From assembly GCA_032768795.1 (NCBI GenBank), contig CP136495.1:994501-1058500 (forward strand): 64,000 bases of DNA. Reading direction: 5' to 3'. A program made the position numbers and the translations under genes. Origin of the DNA: Tremella fuciformis (lineage: Eukaryota; Basidiomycota; Tremellomycetes; Tremellales; Tremellaceae). The number at the start of each line of letters is the position of its first letter. Positions within the stretch are counted from its first letter, which is position 1. A model generated the notes under the pieces. That model did no database searches, was not told the origin of the DNA, and saw nothing but the letters and a program-made list of their open reading frames with translations. This document shows positions 14,290 through 23,867 of this stretch, one piece after another.

Positions 14290-15016
14290 TGTCACGTCGG
14301 CCACGCCTCCATGATCACCAATGCACGCCTATGACCCTCTTCCCAGTCCAGCACGCCTGTCAGACACGACGGAATCTTAGCTCTGAGGCAATGGGATTCC
14401 GGTCACCTGTTGCCCGCTCAGCACTTGCTATGAGTGATGCATTCGGACTTACCTGTTGCCCGCTCAGCACTTGCTATGAGTGATGAGGAGGGCAACAGGC
14501 GGCGGCATTCTACAAGGTCGTCGAGGGTGTCGGCGTTATATGCGGAGTTATCGTTGTGGCAGCTTCCCCTGCCTCGTCGAGGATGAACCTCGTCGAGGCA
14601 CAACCTCGTCGAGGATGTGTGTGCCTCGACGAGGCTACTCGAGGCTGAGTCAAGCTCATGTGAGCGTACTACCTATTTCCGTCGAGACATGTAGGCATAT
14701 TGTCAATCCTTGGGTAGCTTTGACGAGCCTTGAGTAGCCTCAACAGCTCTAGAGCTTGTGCCTCGTTGATGGTGTTTCAAGGAGAAAGCCCAAGGCGGTG
14801 CAGAGGAGGGCACGGGAGATATATGTACAAGTCCTCACCTGTAGACCATCCTTAGCACGGTGGTATCAAGTCCCATGGATAGAAAGTGATGGCACAGCCG
14901 TGTTGTCAACATACGAGAGGCTGTAGGACACACCTTCTTGTGGAGGACAGAGATGGGTTGACAGAGGGCACATGTGAGAGTGCCCGTCAGTCAACAACCG
15001 GCCTGGCTCTGTGACA
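14290..15016 (+). mobile_element. 404-bp LTR copy (TGTCACG...GTGACA), split by a younger solo LTR
   Basis: Matches the 404-bp solo LTR at 25492-25895 over its whole length: same TGTCACGTCGGCCACGCC start, same internal segment with the TATA-like gatatatgtac, and end CTCTGTGACA. After subtracting the inserted 318-bp LTR and its 5-bp duplication the length is exactly 404 bp. Flanking pentamers ATGGC and GTCCA do not match, so it has no TSD and probably lost its original flank by recombination. It differs from the second copy at many positions, so it is the older one. Confidence 0.8.
14367..14684 (-). mobile_element. solo LTR of copia family I (318 bp), TSD AGACA
   Basis: Reverse complement of the 318-bp LTRs at 19141-19458 and 23868-24185. 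By eye it differs from them by one base near its 3' end. Flanked by AGACA (14362-14366 and 14685-14689), which proves insertion and later LTR-LTR recombination. Inserted into the 404-bp LTR. Contains four CCTCGWCGAGG palindromes (starts 14572, 14588, 14604, 14624). Confidence 0.93.
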
Positions 15017-15540
15017 GTCCAAGACAAAACTACAAGTCACACTGGGAGGAGTGTGAGAACTACAAGGTGAGGCGAGCTACCAGACCAAAGATATTTTGAT
15101 CCTTTGAGAGAAGGGTTCTGTCAGACCTATACATGGTGACCTGTTTTAGATCCAACTAAAGCTCACCTAAATCAATCTATCGCTTCAAGCTGCTAACTAT
15201 CAACGACTATTCGTAACAGATAGTAACAAACAAGAGTAGATAGAACGGAACCAAGCTGGGTGAGGAGCAATCAAGACTCACTTCACTTATCTATCTCTCG
15301 TCACTGGTACGGTCGATTCTCTAAGTAGACGTTCTATCTAGAGGACTAGTTAACTAGATCGCTGAGGAGTTTCCTCTGCGATCTTCCTTCTTAAGTATCC
15401 ACTTGCTCTCGTCCATTCTCTCTCTGGTTCTTCTAGCATCGTCTCTCGTGGATTGTTCCATCATTCTCCTAGTTGTTTCTACTCGTTCCCAATACTCTCT
15501 AGTACTCTCTCATCGTATCTCTTCTTCTTCTATCGTCTTC
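15017..15540. other. unassigned repeat-block sequence
   Basis: No conserved protein, RNA gene or matched LTR pair found. A TCGTAACA string near 15210 resembles the 3' end of the Ty3-type LTRs in this window, so it may be eroded LTR or internal retrotransposon DNA. Confidence 0.25.
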
Positions 15541-15610
15541 TGTTACGATCCAGTCACCGTTGCCACCCATACAGGCCCCCGACCGTCCGCCACCCGGATC
15601 GCAACACCCC

Positions 15611-15685
15611 AAGCTGGAATACCGGAAGGGTTCACTCTCCAAGCTGGAATCCCGGAAGGGTTCACTCTCCAAGGTGGAATCAGGG
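15611..15685. repeat. 30-bp tandem repeat, 2.5 copies, inside the 657-bp LTR
   Basis: Units 15611-15640 and 15641-15670 (start AAGCTGGAAT, end TTCACTCTCC) differ at one base, with a partial third copy to 15685. Confidence 0.85.
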
Positions 15686-15690
15686 AATGC

Positions 15691-15730
15691 CAGGTGACGC
15701 CAGGTGAAGTCAGGTGACGCCAGGTGACCC
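15691..15730. repeat. 10-bp tandem repeat CAGGTGACGC, four copies
   Basis: Four head-to-tail decamers, all CAGGTGA plus three variable bases. They contain the E-box-like CAGGTG and could be LTR enhancer sites. Confidence 0.8.
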
Positions 15731-16197
15731 CGAGTGGAACTAGGAACCCAGGCCGGCCCGTACTGGCGCCAAGGTGGCACCAGCCCGGAGTCAGGTGGAG
15801 TGAGTGGCAACTCCAGGTGAAGGAGTTGCGCACACGGATTTGCCACCCAGCCCGTAGACATATATAAAGAGCCTACTTCTTGATCCTTCTCCCCAAGGAT
15901 CAATCTATCGCAAGTTACACCTAGTCTTAGAGCCTTGCACCGAGCCTCTCTTCGCTCGCTTCGTCTTTACCTTCGCTCGCCACGACGCCTATCTCCGTGG
16001 GATCCTTCGAGCACTTCGACCATCGACATCCACACCGTGGCCTTCGTGGATTGTCGACCCTACTACGCCGTCCGACCAAGCCACAGGTTCAGTGGTTGTA
16101 CCCCCTTCGCCTTCGGTGCAACCCGAGCTTGCCACATTACGACTACCGCTGTCTACTCGTCGCCGGACCTCAAGGCCGCCGGGTTCGAGTCGTAACA

Positions 16198-16221
16198 TCA
16201 GGATTGCTCACAATTCCGACA
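16198..16221 (-). repeat. truncated 3' LTR of copy II-a
   Basis: Reverse complement reads TGTCGGAATTGTGAGCAATC..., the LTR start, directly after the polypurine run GAGTGGGAG downstream of the pol stop. The remaining 128 bp are missing. Confidence 0.9.
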
Positions 16222-16228
16222 CTCCCAC

Positions 16229-17921
16229 TCAATCTGATCTTTGCTGAACTCCAAGTAGATCCCTCAACCTGTTGAATACCTCTGCTGGGAGCGCCTTGGT
16301 GAGGAGATCCGCCATGTTCTCAGCTGATGGGACATGTGACAGAGTCACTGTGTTGTCCTCCACCTTCTCCCTGACAAACTTGTGTCTCATGTCAATGTGC
16401 TTTGACTTGTCATGGTTGACCGGGTTCTTTGACAAGGCAATTGCTCCATTGTTGTCGTTTAGAATTGGCAGGGGCTGCTCCAATTCAAGCTGGAGATCAC
16501 TGAGAAGTCGCCTGAGCCTGAGCCAAATGGCTTGTCTGGTCGCTTCAGAAGAGGCCATAAGCTCTGCTTCTGTGGTGGAAAGCGCCACTGTATTTTGACG
16601 CCGACTTTTCCAGGCCACAACTCCACCATAGACCTTGAAGATGTAGCCTGTGGTTGATCTTCTTGTGTCTAGATCGCCTCCCCAATCTGCATCTGCATAG
16701 CCCAGAGCAATCCTGTTTGAATTCTCTTTGTTGAAGGTCAAACAAAGGTCTGTGGTGCCTCTGATGTACCGAAGTAGATGTTTGGCCGCTTTCCAGTGCT
16801 CTGTGTTGTATTTGGATATATATCTTGACAGCAGAGAAGCTGGAAAAGCAAGATCTGGTCTTGTGATTGTTGAGGCATAAAGAATGGCTCCCACTGCTTG
16901 GGCATATGGGTAATGTTTTGCCTCCTCAAACTCGGTATCTGTGGCTGGAATGTGGCGAAAATTGGTAGGCAGAGGAGTTCTGGCTGGGTTGCAGTCACTC
17001 ATGCCAAACCAATCCAAGATTGACTCCAGGTAATGTTCTTGACTCATGAACAGCTTGTTGTGAGTCCGATCTCGATGGATATTGAATCCCAAGAAGTAGG
17101 AGACTGGTCCTGAGTCCTTGCACTCAAATTCCGAGTTGAGAGCAATTTTGAAAGCGTCCAAATACTTTCTGTTGTTGCAAGTAATCAACTGGTCATCCAC
17201 ATGAACAGAGAGCATTAGGAAATTGCCATTTTTGAATTTGTAGTAAAGGCAGGGGTCTGCAGAGGTTGGATTGAGGCCTTGAGACCGAAGCCAATTGTCC
17301 AGAGCTTTGTTGAAGCATCTAGGAGACTGCTTGAGACCATAAAGCGATTTTCTGAGTCGCAAAACTTTGCCCGCAGGAATGTTGGAGCCTTCTGGTGGTT
17401 CCATATATATTTTCTCTTCCAAATCGCCATTGAGGAAGGCTGCAATGATGTCTACTTGGTCACACTCCATGTTGAAGTGATTGACCAAGGCCAGGAAGAC
17501 TCTGATGGTGTCCTTGTGCGCAACAGAGGCAAATAACTCGTTGAAATCGAGTCCTTCAATTTGTGAATAGCCCTTGGCAACAAATCTGGCCTTGTAGGTT
17601 GAAGGTTTACCGGTTTCACCATCGATCTTTCTGGTGTAGACCCATTTTCCTTTGAGGACTCTTTGGTTTGAGCGATCCACAACCGCCCAAACTCGATATT
17701 TGTCCATTTTGGCAAGCTCAGAATCCATGCTGGATTTCCAGTGCTCCCACTCGCCAGAATTGCGCGCTTGCAAATATGTTTGAGGTATATTTGTTGCGAG
17801 CATAGCACAGGCAACATTTGCAGCTTGAATCTCGTTCTCAAATTCCTCATCATCTCGCAAATTCAGCTCATCTGATGAGTCTGAGTCGCTTGAATTATCG
17901 CCATTATGCCCCCCTTGCTGC
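16229..17921 (-). pseudogene. copia pol, C-terminal piece of II-a (RT and RNase H)
   Basis: Reads from QGGHNGDNSSDSD through the reverse transcriptase (RFVAKGYSQIEGLDFNELFA, active-site block LSVHVDDQL) to RNase H (ALGYADADWGGDLDTRRSTT, ALSTTEAELMA, NDNNGAIALSKNP) and the family C-terminus GVQQRSD, stop at 16229. The frame is open. A 6-bp in-frame insertion gives LRLRRLLSD instead of LRQLLSD. The segment is separated from its N-terminal parts by more than 20 kb of inserted DNA, so it cannot make a normal polyprotein. Confidence 0.9.
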
Positions 17922-18073
17922 TGTCGGAATTGTGAGCAATCCTGATCTGTGCCACACTGCCACACTGCCACATCGCTTCCAGCTCTTTCCAATTACATAA
18001 GGAAACTCTGTAGCGTCGCTTTTCCTGCTCTCTGAGCAGTAGATGTCTCTATGCACTTCTTATTCATCCGACA
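17922..18073 (+). repeat. 5' LTR of II-b (152 bp)
   Basis: TGTCGGA...TCCGACA termini. Contains the short tandem GCCACACT and a GC-rich hairpin-like CTGCTCTCTGAGCAG. By eye the same as its 3' partner at 38690-38841. Confidence 0.95.
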
Positions 18074-18087
18074 GGTTATGAGCCTGA
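18074..18087 (+). other. primer-binding site matching initiator tRNA-Met anticodon region (II-b)
   Basis: GGTTATGAGCCTGA follows the LTR with no gap. TTATGAGCC is the complement of GGCTCATAA, the anticodon stem-loop of eukaryotic initiator tRNA-Met, not of its 3' end. The same site stands at 26092, 32952 and, in reverse, 45065-45078 and 47665-47678. Confidence 0.75.
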
Positions 18088-19126
18088 CTCGCGTCCGATT
18101 CACCTGCCGACAAGTGCCCCAATAGAGCTCGACGTGCTCTTTCACGAGGTATCCTCGGATCTACGGTAGCTTGAGCGGTTCACGCGCAATCGCCTTTGCC
18201 AATTACACGGCTTCCGGCACACCTCCCTCCCTACCTACCATCTCTTTCGCTTCACCAACAAGCGCCAGAACAACACAGCACTCTTCCAACAGTGCAAGCA
18301 CACGTCTTACGGTCCCTGAAGAGTCCAGCACTCACAGAAGGCCAAGATAACGGACGTTCACGACTTTGCCGATTTCTCGCGATCCACTGGTCCGATCGCG
18401 CTCTCCGTTTCACACAGCGGTGTTTATTGTTGCATCCATCACCTCGGCAAAGCGCATCACAGCAGCATCCACCGTTCTCGAGAAATCGTTCTCTCAATTC
18501 CGGCAAACTGCAAATTTGGAGTTGAGTCTTCTCATACAAAGAATTCGACTTCTCGCCTATCGCTGCACCGATTTGCCTGCCGCTCCTACACAACATAGAG
18601 GCCACTACAGGCTATATTCCTGCACCGGCAGAGCACAGTCGGCTCACTTGTTCTCAAGTTCTACCATTATTCCTGAAATCGGATTTCCGATTTCTCAACA
18701 AATTGCCTCTGCCCTATCGCTGGGTGAAATCGCGGCCTGCTGGGCTTGGCAGGTGAAGGCAAACGTCCTGGCCGGTCTAGGTCACACCGAGGGAGTTCAA
18801 GCAAATCCGGACTTGGCTCTGCAGAAATCAAACTTTGGGCCGATTCCCAGGCTTGGTGGAGCACCCAGGAGGTCGTACACCGTTCCGGTGGCCGCAGAAT
18901 CCAGTGAAGCCTGGTGGGCAGCCTCTGAGCCTTCTGGCATTTCAAGCTGCTCTCGCTTTCAGCTGAGTCTCTTTGAGAGTCTCATTCAAACTTTTGTGAT
19001 TGCAGCTGACACTCGCATATTTAAAATTTCTCCTTTGCACAGGATATACCTCCTACCGGCCTACATTACCCCTCTCAACGACAACCCAATCGGCTTGGCA
19101 GTTCTCGAGATATAATTATCGGCAGA
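18088..19126 (+). other. family II 5' leader (II-b copy)
   Basis: About 1.04 kb between primer-binding site and gag ATG. Conserved in sequence among copies, but indels shift its reading frames, so it is not treated as coding. Ends with a TATTTAAAATTT AT-rich patch about 100 bp before the ATG. Confidence 0.6.
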
Positions 19127-19140
19127 ATGGAGGAGAGCGA
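19127..19140 (+). pseudogene. first codons of gag of II-b, cut by the family I element
   Basis: ATGGAGGAGAGCGA is the family II start (MEESE). The frame resumes at 24191 after the inserted element and its AGCGA duplication. Confidence 0.9.
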
Positions 19141-19458
19141 CGACGGAAATAGGTAGTACGCTCACATGAGCTTGACTCAGCCTCGAGTAGCCTCGTCGAG
19201 GCACACACATCCTCGACGAGGTTGTGCCTCGACGAGGTTCATCCTCGACGAGGCAGGGGAAGCTGCCACAACGATAACTCCGCATATAACGCCGACACCC
19301 TCGACGACCTTGTAGAATGCCGCCGCCTGTTGCCCTCCTCATCACTCATAGCAAGTGCTGAGCGGGCAACAGGTAAGTCCGAATGCATCACTCATAGCAA
19401 GTGCTGAGCGGGCAACAGGTGACCGGAATCCCATTGCCTCAGAGCTACGATTCCGTCG
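19141..19458 (+). repeat. 5' LTR of family I element
   Basis: Starts CGACGGAA and ends TTCCGTCG, an 8-bp perfect inverted repeat in place of the usual TG...CA ends. Holds four CCTCGWCGAGG palindromes (starts 19191, 19211, 19227, 19243), a 35-bp direct repeat (19340-19374 and 19386-19420) and a CCTGTTGCCC/GGGCAACAGG hairpin. Confidence 0.95.
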
Positions 19459-19471
19459 TGGTAACGTCTCG
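19459..19471 (+). other. primer-binding site of family I element
   Basis: TGGTAACGTCTCG begins at the first base after the LTR. TGG pairs with the tRNA 3' CCA, so priming is from a complete tRNA 3' end, unlike family II. The tRNA is not identified. Confidence 0.65.
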
Positions 19472-19555
19472 TTCGACAAGTCACGGTAGATAGAACGCGT
19501 CAACAAACTCGTCGACCTTGCCTACGCACCGCCAGCCTCGAAGTGGTCCTCCGTC

Positions 19556-22500
19556 ATGCCATCTGTGCATACGGTGAAAGAAGAGCGTAAGCTCAACGGG
19601 CGCGACAACTACGCCCAGTGGGTGCGCGAGATTCGAGTCGTCCTCGGATCCGCCGGTCTCGTACCCCACATCACCAAGGACGCGTCAGCGATTCGGGCAC
19701 TCGTCGAGGCTCGATATCCAGTGTCAAGTCCGGCGACAGCAGCCGAGACATCAAAGAGAGCAGTTGCTCTATACGAGCATGAGAAGGAGCAGTCCACCGC
19801 CCTCTCCACTCTCTATGGCAGTCTGACAGAGACTGTCCAAAACAAGCTTCCCTCGAACCTGATCGACTTCGAGAATCCTCAACCGAAGGGGCTCTACGAT
19901 CATCTGGTCACCACATATGGGGCCGACAACGGATCTCGCCTAGCCGAATTATGGTCATCGATATTTGGCGAGACCATCCCAGAGAATGAGGACCCCGAAC
20001 CTCATCTCACAGCTATCCGGTCGCAACTGGCCGAAATCACCTCCTCCGCCATCACTTCCAAGCTCACCCTTGAGCAATTTGCCAACCAGATTGGCGCATA
20101 CGCCGCCATCCGTCGCCTACCGTCCTCATACGGCCTCCTCGCATCGACCTTCTACTCAGGGACCTCGTCGAACAAGATCCACCTCGACGAGGTTATCGAT
20201 AGGGTCGCCGATGAACATCGCAGACGTCAACAAAAGGGCGAGAGCGTAAACGAGATGGGGATGCTCAGCAAATCTCTGCAGAAACCGGCAAGCAAGAGAT
20301 GCATCCACCATCCGGATCAGGGGAGGCACTCCACAGATGAGTGCTGGAAAGTGATTGGAGTGCCGAAGCACATCCAGGAGCAAAGGTCGGCCAGGGAAGC
20401 AGCCAAGGGAAGGAAGCAGGGAGGACAAGCGAAGAAGGCAAGAGAGCAGATGGAGTCAGAGGATGACTCATCGAGTGAGAACAAGAGAGGCTCGTCGAGG
20501 GAGACAAAGGAGGAAGGATATTATGCGACGGAGATTGCACTACACGCCAACGACAACCTCCCATCCACCTCCATCATCATCGACAGCGGTGCCACCAGTC
20601 CATTCATCAAGGACAAGCACCTTCTCTCACATCTCACCAAACTCGACAAGGCCGTCAAGATCCAAATTGGAGACGGATCGATTGTCGAAGCTACACACTC
20701 CGGCCGCCTCACCTTCAACAACGTATGGTACAACAACGCCCTCTACGTTCCATCATTCTCGCACAACCTCCTCTCAACACAGCGCCTCGGTCCGTATACA
20801 GGGACACACTGGCGCTTCTCGAAGGACTCGGCTACATTGGTCAAGAAAGGGAAGGTCATCCTCCGGGGAAAGAAACTTGGCAACCTATGGGTTGTAGACG
20901 ACACACCGGTACGCACCACCTCGCGCATTCACCGAGCACTTCAGGCAATAGAAAACACTGAAGCCGAAGACACTCGCCTCCTCACCTGGCACAAACGCCT
21001 AGGTCACTCGAACATGAGGAAGGTGTGGGAGCTCGGGAAAGAGGGGAAGCTAGGCGCAAAGTGGACAGGGTCATTTCGGAGAGTCGAATGCATGGATTGC
21101 CTGAAAGGGAAGGCAACGCGCTCGGCATCTCTACCTAACCCTCGTCGAGCCAGCAAGCCCCTCGTCGAGGTATCAGTCGATCTATGGGGACCAGCAACCG
21201 TCCAGTCGAGAGAAGGCTTCCAATACTTCCTCACCTGCTATGACGACCACAGCAAATACGTGCAGGCCATACCACTCAAGAAGAAGTCGGATGCAGCCGA
21301 AGCACTGCAAGACTATATCAAGTTGGCAGAGAATCAGCTTGATCGAACAGTCAAGACCATCCGCTCAGACCAAGGAGGCGAATTCACGAGCAAGGAATTC
21401 AGCCACTGGTGCAAAAGCAAGGGAATTGAGCACACCCTTACGCCGACCGACGCACACAACCAAAACAGTCGAGTCGAGCGCGTCCATCTCACCATCCTCA
21501 ATGACATCCGGACATGTCTTGCGGACTCGAACTTGCCAACCCAGTTCTGGGTAGATGCACTGCGATATGTAGTCTTCACTCGGAACAGGCTACCAGGCTC
21601 CCACGCGAAAATCCCGATAACGCTCTTCCGACCAAACCACGACATCGACCTGCAGTACCAGGGGATGCAGCCATTCGGCCATCACTGCATCTATCGAGTT
21701 GTGAACCCCGCATCGAAGCTCGACGAGCGGGGACAATGCGGTCGACTGCTGGGGTACACAGAAGGGAGCTGGGGCTACAAGGTGCTGACCCAATCCAACA
21801 GGGTCATCGCAAGCCGAGACGTCACATTCATCACGGGCAGGAAGACAACGCCCAGTTCAGATGAACCACGACAGATCCTGGAGCCGCCTCAACCTGGACC
21901 TCGACAACCATCGACGAGCCTCGACGAGGATGACGATACATCCATCGAGCTGAACGAGATAGTCGAGGCAGGGGAGGCACCAGAAGAAGAGGAACAAGGG
22001 GAAGAGATGGACGACATACCTCCCCAAGCCGTACCCAGGCAAGGAAGAGGCTGGGTCAATGAGTACATCCGAGAGGATGCACCGAGCCCGGAACCGAATC
22101 CCGACGACGGACCAGAGGATCCCGATCGTCGACTAAACGAGCTCACAGCGGCCGATGCAGATGAGCCAAGACGGTCGGGGAGACTAGCGGGCCAAGAACC
22201 TAGTCATCACCCTCTGCACAACATCGACATGGACTATAACCGAGTAGCCATAGAGCACGCGTTATCAGCCCAGTCACTCAACAACCCCCAGTCGTACACC
22301 GAAGCTCGTCGAGCCGCAGACTGGGAGGATTGGAAATCGGCCATGGACGAGGAGATGGGAAAGATGGAGAAGTACGGAGTGTGGGAGATGGTTCCCAAGG
22401 AGAATCACCGCACTCTTACAGGCAAATGGGTATTCACCCGCAAGATCGACGGGGACACGGGCAAAGCGAGTCAGCACAAGGCCAGATTCGTTGTGAGAGG

Positions 22501-23848
22501 ATTTCAACAAGTCTCAGGACGAGACTTCGACGAACTCTTTGCTTCGGTCACCCACAAGTCATCATTCCGCCTGTTCCTCTCCATCGTCAACTACCTTGAC
22601 TGGGAATGCGACCAAATAGATATCATTGGAGCATTCCTCAAGGCCAACATCGACAAGGACATCTTCATCGAGCCACCAGAAGGCAGCGACATCGCCGCCG
22701 GACACGTTCTGCACCTCCGGAAATCACTATACGGTCTCCGACAATCACCGCACTTGTTCAACAAGCGCCTCGACGAGTTCCTACGGGAGCTAGGCTTCAA
22801 ACCGACCCTAGCGGATCCATGCATCTACTCGCTGCGACAAGGACACAAGCGGTGCATGATCTCAGTCCACGTTGACGACATGCTCATAGCCGGCAACGAT
22901 CGATCAACAATTGACGAGATCAAACGGAAGATCAACAAGGAACTCGAGTGCAAGGACCAAGGACCGGTCTCTTACTTCCTCGGTATCAACATCTACCGAG
23001 ATAGGTCAAACAAGAAGATGTACCTGTCACAAGAGCACTACATCGAGGCAGTTCTTCAACGCTTCGGTGAACCCGGCAAAGCCTGCAAGACAATCTTGCC
23101 TGACGCAAAGCTCGTCGAGGCTACGCCAAAGGAGGTCGACGAGGCTCGAGATAAACCATTTCCAGCACTCGCCGGGTCAATCCTCTATATTGCCACGATC
23201 ACCCGACCCGACATCGCCTACGCAGCATCACTGCTCTGTCGCTTCATCAGCAAATGGTCACTCGCACATTGGAGGGCCGCAAAGCACCTATTAAGGTACC
23301 TGCGAGGAACATCAGATCTCGCACTCACCTTTGACGCACATGCAGGAAGAAGAGCACTGCTAGGCTGGGCAGACGCAGACTGGGGTGGATGTCTCGACAC
23401 ACGTCGATCTACAACCGGCTACGTCTTCAATACATACGGGGGCATTGTGTCATGGAAAAGCAGGCGACAACCGACAGTCGCACTCTCGACGACACAGGCC
23501 GAACTCCTAGCATCAACAGAAGCGGGCAAAGAGGCAATATGGCTCAGGCAATTATTGAACGACCTCGACCTCGGGATAGACGGGGCAGTGCCCATCTACA
23601 ACGACAACAATGGAGCCATTCAACTGGCCAAACATCAACACGGGTTCAAGCTGAACAAAGCATTCGACATGCGAGCCCAGTGGATACGAGAGCATCAAGC
23701 TGGTGGACTGCTTGAGCTCAAATACACACCAACGGACAGCAACCGAGCCGACATCCTGACCAAGAACCTTTCGGCCGAGAAGACGAGACAGCTTCGGCAG
23801 CTACTGGGCTTGGGAAGACAAGGAGAAGCAGAGCAGCAGAGTCAATAG
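19556..23848 (+). CDS. family I Gag-Pol polyprotein (1430 aa)
   Basis: Single uninterrupted frame, so Gag and Pol are fused without frameshift. Gag N-terminus KLNGRDNYAQWVREIRVVL; CHHC-type knuckle CIHHPDQGRHSTDEC (about residue 245). Protease with IIIDSGATSPFI, then GAG-pre-integrase WHKRLGHSN...CMDCLKGK. Integrase catalytic triad is in VDLWGP, RSDQGGEF and NSRVERVH. Reverse transcriptase runs from KWVFTRKIDGDTGKAS to the active-site block ISVHVDDML. RNase H shows WADADWGG and STTQAELLAS, and ends with a DILTKNLSAEK segment. All catalytic residues are present. The order protease-integrase-RT-RNase H defines Ty1/copia. It makes the particle and enzymes that copy the element and insert it into chromosomal DNA. 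The two strongest features of a live element, identical LTRs and no stops, are both seen. Confidence 0.96.
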   Translation: MPSVHTVKEERKLNGRDNYAQWVREIRVVLGSAGLVPHITKDASAIRALVEARYPVSSPATAAETSKRAVALYEHEKEQSTALSTLYGSLTETVQNKLPSNLIDFENPQPKGLYDHLVTTYGADNGSRLAELWSSIFGETIPENEDPEPHLTAIRSQLAEITSSAITSKLTLEQFANQIGAYAAIRRLPSSYGLLASTFYSGTSSNKIHLDEVIDRVADEHRRRQQKGESVNEMGMLSKSLQKPASKRCIHHPDQGRHSTDECWKVIGVPKHIQEQRSAREAAKGRKQGGQAKKAREQMESEDDSSSENKRGSSRETKEEGYYATEIALHANDNLPSTSIIIDSGATSPFIKDKHLLSHLTKLDKAVKIQIGDGSIVEATHSGRLTFNNVWYNNALYVPSFSHNLLSTQRLGPYTGTHWRFSKDSATLVKKGKVILRGKKLGNLWVVDDTPVRTTSRIHRALQAIENTEAEDTRLLTWHKRLGHSNMRKVWELGKEGKLGAKWTGSFRRVECMDCLKGKATRSASLPNPRRASKPLVEVSVDLWGPATVQSREGFQYFLTCYDDHSKYVQAIPLKKKSDAAEALQDYIKLAENQLDRTVKTIRSDQGGEFTSKEFSHWCKSKGIEHTLTPTDAHNQNSRVERVHLTILNDIRTCLADSNLPTQFWVDALRYVVFTRNRLPGSHAKIPITLFRPNHDIDLQYQGMQPFGHHCIYRVVNPASKLDERGQCGRLLGYTEGSWGYKVLTQSNRVIASRDVTFITGRKTTPSSDEPRQILEPPQPGPRQPSTSLDEDDDTSIELNEIVEAGEAPEEEEQGEEMDDIPPQAVPRQGRGWVNEYIREDAPSPEPNPDDGPEDPDRRLNELTAADADEPRRSGRLAGQEPSHHPLHNIDMDYNRVAIEHALSAQSLNNPQSYTEARRAADWEDWKSAMDEEMGKMEKYGVWEMVPKENHRTLTGKWVFTRKIDGDTGKASQHKARFVVRGFQQVSGRDFDELFASVTHKSSFRLFLSIVNYLDWECDQIDIIGAFLKANIDKDIFIEPPEGSDIAAGHVLHLRKSLYGLRQSPHLFNKRLDEFLRELGFKPTLADPCIYSLRQGHKRCMISVHVDDMLIAGNDRSTIDEIKRKINKELECKDQGPVSYFLGINIYRDRSNKKMYLSQEHYIEAVLQRFGEPGKACKTILPDAKLVEATPKEVDEARDKPFPALAGSILYIATITRPDIAYAASLLCRFISKWSLAHWRAAKHLLRYLRGTSDLALTFDAHAGRRALLGWADADWGGCLDTRRSTTGYVFNTYGGIVSWKSRRQPTVALSTTQAELLASTEAGKEAIWLRQLLNDLDLGIDGAVPIYNDNNGAIQLAKHQHGFKLNKAFDMRAQWIREHQAGGLLELKYTPTDSNRADILTKNLSAEKTRQLRQLLGLGRQGEAEQQSQ

Positions 23849-23858
23849 ACATGCTCGC

Positions 23859-23867
23859 GAGGGGAGG
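23859..23867 (+). other. polypurine tract of family I element
   Basis: GAGGGGAGG ends at the base before the 3' LTR, the expected plus-strand primer site. Confidence 0.75.

Larger units (their letters stand above)
15541..16197 (+). mobile_element. putative solo LTR of a Ty3-type element (657 bp), no TSD
   Basis: Begins TGTTACGA and ends TCGTAACA, a 5'-TG...CA-3' terminus with TGTTA/TAACA inverted repeat, the same style as the 600-bp LTR at 51671-52270. It has a TATATAAA promoter-like site at 15861. Neighbouring pentamers (TCTTC, TCAGG) differ. Its right end abuts a family II LTR cut to 24 bp, so insertion into that LTR followed by a rearrangement on the left is likely. No full-length relative is in the window. 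Confidence 0.6.

Noticed and set aside
14367..14684. Repeats with regular spacing that could suggest a CRISPR array
   Set aside because: They are palindromes and a 35-bp duplication within an LTR that recurs intact at 19141 and 23868. The organism is eukaryotic.
14290..15016. Reading 14290-15016 and 25492-25895 as the two LTRs of one 11-kb element
   Set aside because: The 25492 copy has its own perfect TSD (TACAG) and lies inside II-b, and the two copies differ at many bases. They are independent solo LTRs.
15017..15540. Possible tRNA or other RNA gene in the unassigned segment
   Set aside because: No cloverleaf, A/B box pair or conserved RNA motif could be recognised by eye.
18366..19115. 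Long open frames in the family II leaders (also at 26532-26981, 33232-33600, 44245-44637, 46845-47237) with shared peptide strings such as TQHRGHY and IIPEIGFPIS
   Set aside because: The shared strings shift frame between copies because of indels that are not multiples of three, so DNA rather than protein is conserved. Treated as non-coding leader.
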